Part shown: piece after piece, positions 60,407-64,000 of the stretch
Layout: each line of letters starts with the position of its first letter
Numbering within the stretch: the stretch's first letter is position 1
Assembly: GCA_000413015.1 (NCBI GenBank)
Contig: KE332516.1
Coordinates: 548,754-612,753, forward strand
Direction of reading: 5' to 3'
Length of the DNA stretch: 64,000 nt
DNA from: Treponema socranskii subsp. paredis ATCC 35535
GTDB lineage: Bacteria; Spirochaetota; Spirochaetia; Treponematales; Treponemataceae
Notes under the pieces: model-generated
What the model saw: only the letters and a program-made list of their open reading frames with translations
The model's database searches: none
Told to the model about the DNA's origin: nothing
Position numbers and translations under genes: made by a program

Positions 60407-63040
60407 TTAAAAGCCGGCTATACAACATACACAGAGATCGTAGTCCTTGGGATTGGAGCCAAGGTCGCCGCTGGCGAATATCGCAAGTCTCGCATTTTTA
60501 TAGAAGTAGGAAACCTGTGACGACGACCAGAACATCCTCATTCCGAAATTGCTGTCCGCATAGGCGCCGTTAAGCCCCTTGATTTTTGAAAGGCTTGCGT
60601 TTACCGTATCCTTATTTTTATACACTTCGCAGAGTTCTGCTACGCTCGGCATATACCATGCGGGTCGGGCGGCACCGAGCTTATCGGAGTACGTTGTATT
60701 GTACGTATTCACCCAGTTGAAGGCGGGGTAATTTACGGCGGCATTCGCCGTTCCTGCGGGGTCTACGGAACATATATAGTCCCAGTTGTCGCTTCCGTCC
60801 TCATCTCCCGTAAAAGTCGCCGTAGCGGCGGCGCCGCTCCCCGTTACGTTTGGCGTGCAGATGATCTCTTTGAATTCTGTGTTATAGCCCGTAGTATCGC
60901 GTTTTGCCCACGGTAAATCCTCGCCCTTGTGCAGAGCAACGCCGATCGCGACTCCGTATACGTTCGTCCCGCAGACGACCGCAATAGGCGGGTTTGCGAG
61001 AGCTATTGCCGTGTAGAGAGCTTCATCGACTAGCGTATTATCCGAAAGTACGATTTTTCCGGGTGTCCAGAGGCTGTAGTCTTTGACGGTAAAGGTGCCT
61101 GTTTTGCTTTCGCTTCCGGAGCTTACCGTAACCGTGTAGCTGTTTGCACTTCCCGGTATGGTAAGGGCTACTTTCAACGTAGCATCGTCTATGATCGTAA
61201 CAGCAGCACCGCTTGTGATCGAAGATGTTGCACAGCTTACCGAAAAACTCGATGCGGTAACTCCGGGCGCTTTGAAGTTCGCACCCTTTACGATCGCCGT
61301 TACGAGAGCGTCTTCTTTGGAAATACCCGCATTGGGTATCGTAAACGACGTGAATTTCGGACTGCCGTATACTTGAAGGGTCGGATGGGGTATACTGTTT
61401 GCAGTATTATACAAAGAGTCCGTATGGTATGAGGTTTGAACAGTTTCGCCAAAAAGAATCTTCGCTGTAAATATACCTTCTTCCGACGGAACGGGGATAT
61501 CCGCCGTAAGCGTTGTAAGCGTACGCCCCGTATTTGCCGTATCGATCGGTACTGCGCTTCCGTATGCGGCTCCGTCGCTGCCGTAGAGCTGTACTTTGAT
61601 TCCGCCTGCAATATCGAGATTTATACCCTGTACGCTTATTTTCGTTTTCGACGAAGACGTTACGTCACTCGACGCTATCTGTTTTAGGCTCAATTGGGGC
61701 ACTGCGGTAAGACGTGCTTCTTGGGAGATGACAAAGGTTTCGGTAACGCTTTCATAGTTTCCGCAGAATTTTACTTTTACGGTATAAACCGTCCCTGCCG
61801 CAGTCGCTTCGCTTGGAGACAAAGTCGGAGCGGTAAGCGTTACGGTCGCTTTATTGTTCGGGGCATCTACTGCCGCAGTTTGGAGTGTCCCTACCAAACT
61901 GTCGCTTTTAAAGATGCCGACTTTTACCGTCGGATCGCTTTGGCTTCCGATAAGATCAAAATTGCTTCCGGTAAGAACTGCCGTTATCGTAAGGTCGGTA
62001 TCGTTATAGATAAGGTGCGGACGGCTCAACGAAATAGTGCTTAAAGAAGGTCCGAGAGAAGCGGTAACGGATACCGAAGCTCTTTCGCTTTCGTTACCGA
62101 GTTCATCTTTTGTACTCACCGAAATCGTGTACACGCTGTCGTCGGCAGGAACGGGCGAAATCTCATAGCGCGCTTCGGTTTTTGAACGTGGCACTTCCGT
62201 TTCGCTTCCCGCACCTTTTTTATACCGTAAAACGGTTCCTGCAAAGTCGGCGTCCGCGGGGTTCGTCCACGTTACGATAATCTTTTGACTTGCCGAACTA
62301 TAGAATGCCGAAAGGTTTTGCACTTTTGCGGGCGGGGTTTTATCTATGTTGCCGACGGTGATCGTCTTTATCTCCCGCCTGCCGTCGTTATCGACTACGG
62401 CGACCGTATAGGTGCCGTTATCGCTTACCGTAAAGCTTCCGCCCGAGATAGCGGTACCGTTTACCAAAACTTCATCTACGGTTTTGACGCCTTGCGACCA
62501 TTTGGCGCTCTGTATCGACGTACTTACGGAAACACTTACCGTAACACTTCCGTTTGTCGGGGTCGCGGGACTTTGACTGAGGGTGATCACCATAGGAGCG
62601 CCCGGTACGGACGCGGCTTGCGTACGTGCCGTTTTACTTACGCCTGCGCTTTTATTGAGCGATTTATCAACGGTCTTTAGCATAAAAGTGTATTCCGTAT
62701 CGGCGCTCAAAGCGTCCGCACTGTAACTTGCGTCTTTTCCCTTTTCCGCCGCAAGGTATATGGCGTTTTTAAGCGAGCCGTGAGCGGGGTTTGCCGTGAT
62801 CTCTACCTGATAGAGGTCGGCATCCGCCGGGTTTTTCCAGCTCAAATTGATAATGCTTGAGCTCCCGGGCGTCGCCGTAAAGTTTGCAACTTCGGCCGGC
62901 GGCGTCGTGTCCTTTGCCGGCTGTACAGGCGTTTCGGCATTTTGCTGACAGCCTGCAAGCAAAAATACTGCGGCAAGCGCGATAAAAGCCGCCGCAACCT
63001 GACGGAAAAACGCAAAACGTTTTTTTCGATTCGTCTTCAT
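60407..63040 (-). CDS. Large lipoprotein with FN3 and IPT/TIG-type modules and DUF1566-like C-terminus
   Basis: An 877-residue lipoprotein; signal peptide ends VFLLAGC. Residues about 45-140 are a fibronectin type III module (TPPAEVANFTATPGSSSIINLSWKNP style), with a second FN3 at about 235-330 (KVQNLSAFYSSASQKIIVTW). Between and after are Ig-like/IPT-type modules to about residue 655. The last ~220 residues have AWYMPSVAELCEVY and FWSSSQVSYFYKNA, as in DUF1566/Lcl-type domains, ending LCVCCIAGF. A surface or secreted adhesin-like role is inferred. It is downstream of the DUF4469 gene across the 23-base repeats. Confidence 0.78.
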   Translation of the reverse strand: MKTNRKKRFAFFRQVAAAFIALAAVFLLAGCQQNAETPVQPAKDTTPPAEVANFTATPGSSSIINLSWKNPADADLYQVEITANPAHGSLKNAIYLAAEKGKDASYSADALSADTEYTFMLKTVDKSLNKSAGVSKTARTQAASVPGAPMVITLSQSPATPTNGSVTVSVSVSTSIQSAKWSQGVKTVDEVLVNGTAISGGSFTVSDNGTYTVAVVDNDGRREIKTITVGNIDKTPPAKVQNLSAFYSSASQKIIVTWTNPADADFAGTVLRYKKGAGSETEVPRSKTEARYEISPVPADDSVYTISVSTKDELGNESERASVSVTASLGPSLSTISLSRPHLIYNDTDLTITAVLTGSNFDLIGSQSDPTVKVGIFKSDSLVGTLQTAAVDAPNNKATVTLTAPTLSPSEATAAGTVYTVKVKFCGNYESVTETFVISQEARLTAVPQLSLKQIASSDVTSSSKTKISVQGINLDIAGGIKVQLYGSDGAAYGSAVPIDTANTGRTLTTLTADIPVPSEEGIFTAKILFGETVQTSYHTDSLYNTANSIPHPTLQVYGSPKFTSFTIPNAGISKEDALVTAIVKGANFKAPGVTASSFSVSCATSSITSGAAVTIIDDATLKVALTIPGSANSYTVTVSSGSESKTGTFTVKDYSLWTPGKIVLSDNTLVDEALYTAIALANPPIAVVCGTNVYGVAIGVALHKGEDLPWAKRDTTGYNTEFKEIICTPNVTGSGAAATATFTGDEDGSDNWDYICSVDPAGTANAAVNYPAFNWVNTYNTTYSDKLGAARPAWYMPSVAELCEVYKNKDTVNASLSKIKGLNGAYADSNFGMRMFWSSSQVSYFYKNARLAIFASGDLGSNPKDYDLCVCCIAGF

Positions 63041-63060
63041 ATTGTCTCCTAAATATTACC

Positions 63061-63152
63061 TACACCTATACGTGTAGGCTGCCTACACTTGTGCGTGTAA
63101 GGTGTCCACACCTATGTGTGTAAGCACCCTACACCTATGCGTGCAGGGTGCC
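63061..63152. repeat. Four tandem 23-base repeats, each a short hairpin
   Basis: Units start at 63061, 63084, 63107 and 63130 with TACACCTATACGTGTAGG, TACACTTGTGCGTGTAAGG and so on; each is a near-palindrome. A partial fifth unit runs into the stop of the DUF4469 gene at 63158. They fill the gap between the two genes. Confidence 0.78.
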
Positions 63153-63157
63153 TACAC

Positions 63158-63868
63158 TTATGCCGTAACGGTAAGCGGCTTTGCAAAACGTCCGGCTTTC
63201 ATCGCTTTAAGCGGTTTTCCGCCTTCGGCAAGTTTTGTCCTTACTTCCACATAATACGTTCCCGCCGAAAGCGAGTTCGGTATCAGCGCCGTAAGGCGGG
63301 CAGGTTTGTTTTCGGCGATGACTGAACAGCGCACGGCTTCTCCCGTTTCGGGGATGAAAAAGATGCCTTGCGTTTCATCTTTCGCATCGAATTTCAGACG
63401 GCTCCCCGTTATCTGCACGATGCCGCCCTTCGTCAATACCGTATTTACCGTATCCGAGACGACGTCCTTCACTTCGGTGATGTACGGATCGGTGCTTGCA
63501 ATCTGCGTTTTTTCGCACTTCACTTCCTGCACGGCGTCCCGAAGGAGGGTTCCCGCCGTGAGGTTTAGGTTCACCGCGTGACGCTTTTTGTCGAAAGAGT
63601 CGTTCGCTCCGTCGAATACGCCCGAAATGCTCATGCTCGTGTTGAAAAGCGGCGTATTGAGCGCGCTGCCGTTGGCGATGACGAGGGCGCACACTTCTCC
63701 GTACACTTGCAGTACCGCCGCCGCATCGGCTCGGGTTACCGACGAACCCTTTTCCATCATCAAGTTGATGATTTCGTCAAGCGTGTACGATCTCACATCC
63801 GCTGTCTGCGCCATATAGTTGTCAGGCGCCGGCGTCAGCAAATTTTCACGCAATGCATACTTCAGCAT
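63158..63868 (-). CDS. DUF4469 protein with HU-like DNA-binding domain
   Basis: A 236-residue protein. N-terminal MLKYALRENLLTPAPDNYMAQ and a helical region with SYTLDEIINLMMEKGSSVTRADAAAVLQ resemble HU-like (histone-like) domains; ALNTPLFNTSMSISGVFDGANDSFD and HAVNLNLTAGTLLRDAV follow. The C-terminal half (about 140-236) is an Ig-like DUF4469 domain with KGGIVQITGSRLKFD. The family is common in Bacteroidetes and spirochaetes, with unknown cellular role. GGAGG precedes ATG at 63868. The large FN3-type lipoprotein follows downstream. Confidence 0.8.
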   Translation of the reverse strand: MLKYALRENLLTPAPDNYMAQTADVRSYTLDEIINLMMEKGSSVTRADAAAVLQVYGEVCALVIANGSALNTPLFNTSMSISGVFDGANDSFDKKRHAVNLNLTAGTLLRDAVQEVKCEKTQIASTDPYITEVKDVVSDTVNTVLTKGGIVQITGSRLKFDAKDETQGIFFIPETGEAVRCSVIAENKPARLTALIPNSLSAGTYYVEVRTKLAEGGKPLKAMKAGRFAKPLTVTA

Positions 63869-63947
63869 AAGAACCTCCTCTTGTATGAAACCATCCGCTT
63901 CCGCGAACGGAAAGCGGCATACAAACAATGAAGGGGAAACGGCAAAA

Positions 63948-63977
63948 CGCGCGGAGAAAGCGTTTCCGCTCCGCGCG
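63948..63977 (-). terminator. Hairpin upstream of the DUF4469 gene
   Basis: CGCGCGGAG (63948-63956) pairs with CTCCGCGCG (63969-63977), followed by TTTTG on the minus strand; probably terminates a minus-strand gene beyond the window end. Confidence 0.6.
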
Positions 63978-64000
63978 CAGAATATGAGATAAGATGTCTG

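Noticed and set aside
63061..63152. CRISPR-like array
   Set aside because: Units are tandem with no spacers and are too short and variable; no cas genes in the window.

Overview
The window looks like chromosomal DNA of a spirochaete, most likely a Treponema of moderate GC (about 50% by eye). This is an inference from gene content and order: a RecX-uS9-uL13 cluster, a PSP1/DUF327/bactofilin/M23 cluster, many lipoproteins with loose lipoboxes, formylglycine-generating-enzyme (FGE)-fold lipoproteins, a BspA-type leucine-rich-repeat protein and a DUF4469 protein. No ribosomal RNA, phage, transposase or CRISPR array is visible. One tRNA, tRNA-Ala(GGC), is present.

Layout. 0-4 kb: the 3' end of rsmE converges on a three-gene PnrA/BMP-type (nucleoside-like) ABC transporter on the minus strand, with no binding protein beside it. 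4-10.6 kb: an accessory surface-protein region with two paralogous FGE-fold lipoproteins (four and five copies of a ~75-residue module), a BspA-type gene that has lost its signal-peptide frame, and a four-helix-bundle S23/Avd-like gene sitting directly between clusters of heptamer-type hairpin repeats. 10.9-13.1 kb: a divergent cation symporter and a gene of unknown function. 13.1-15.9 kb: a markedly AT-rich block of six small unknown membrane or secreted proteins on the plus strand, punctuated by two copies of a structured ~40-bp repeat. 16.2-21.7 kb: a complete oppABCDF-type peptide transporter. 22-24.2 kb: a flavin reductase lipoprotein with a covalent-FMN domain. 24.4-30.8 kb: two small membrane proteins, recX-rpsI-rplM, a methyltransferase and the PSP1-DUF327-bactofilin-M23 cluster. 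31-31.7 kb: tRNA-Ala with a tandem duplication of its 3' end and flank. 31.7-42.6 kb: GTP-dependent PEP carboxykinase, an EAL phosphodiesterase, a TetR regulator with a near-perfect operator, hypoxanthine-DNA glycosylase, a DUF1232 protein, iron-sulphur serine dehydratase, UDP-glucose epimerase and an M20 peptidase.

42.6-53.3 kb is a starch/maltodextrin locus. An extracellular amylase lipoprotein would cut starch. An outer-membrane beta-barrel carrying an N-terminal glycogen-binding (CBM48-like) domain and a SusE/F-like lipoprotein would capture and admit dextrins. A binding protein with MalF/MalG permeases would import them, and a cytoplasmic GH13 enzyme would finish degradation. No MalK-type ATPase is in the locus. 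I consider this barrel-plus-CBM arrangement the most interesting system here. 53.3-64 kb: a porin remnant, an M16 peptidase homologue without the HxxEH zinc motif, a TPR protein with a C-terminal Mrr-like domain, an aminotransferase with its Lrp/AsnC regulator, a small P-loop protein, and a large FN3-type lipoprotein downstream of a DUF4469 protein.

A recurring regulatory theme is that at least four genes (12113 minus, 27124 plus, 36875 plus, 56493 minus) have a -10 hexamer ending exactly six bases before the ATG and no Shine-Dalgarno, which suggests leaderless transcripts. All functions are read from motifs in the sequence without database searches.
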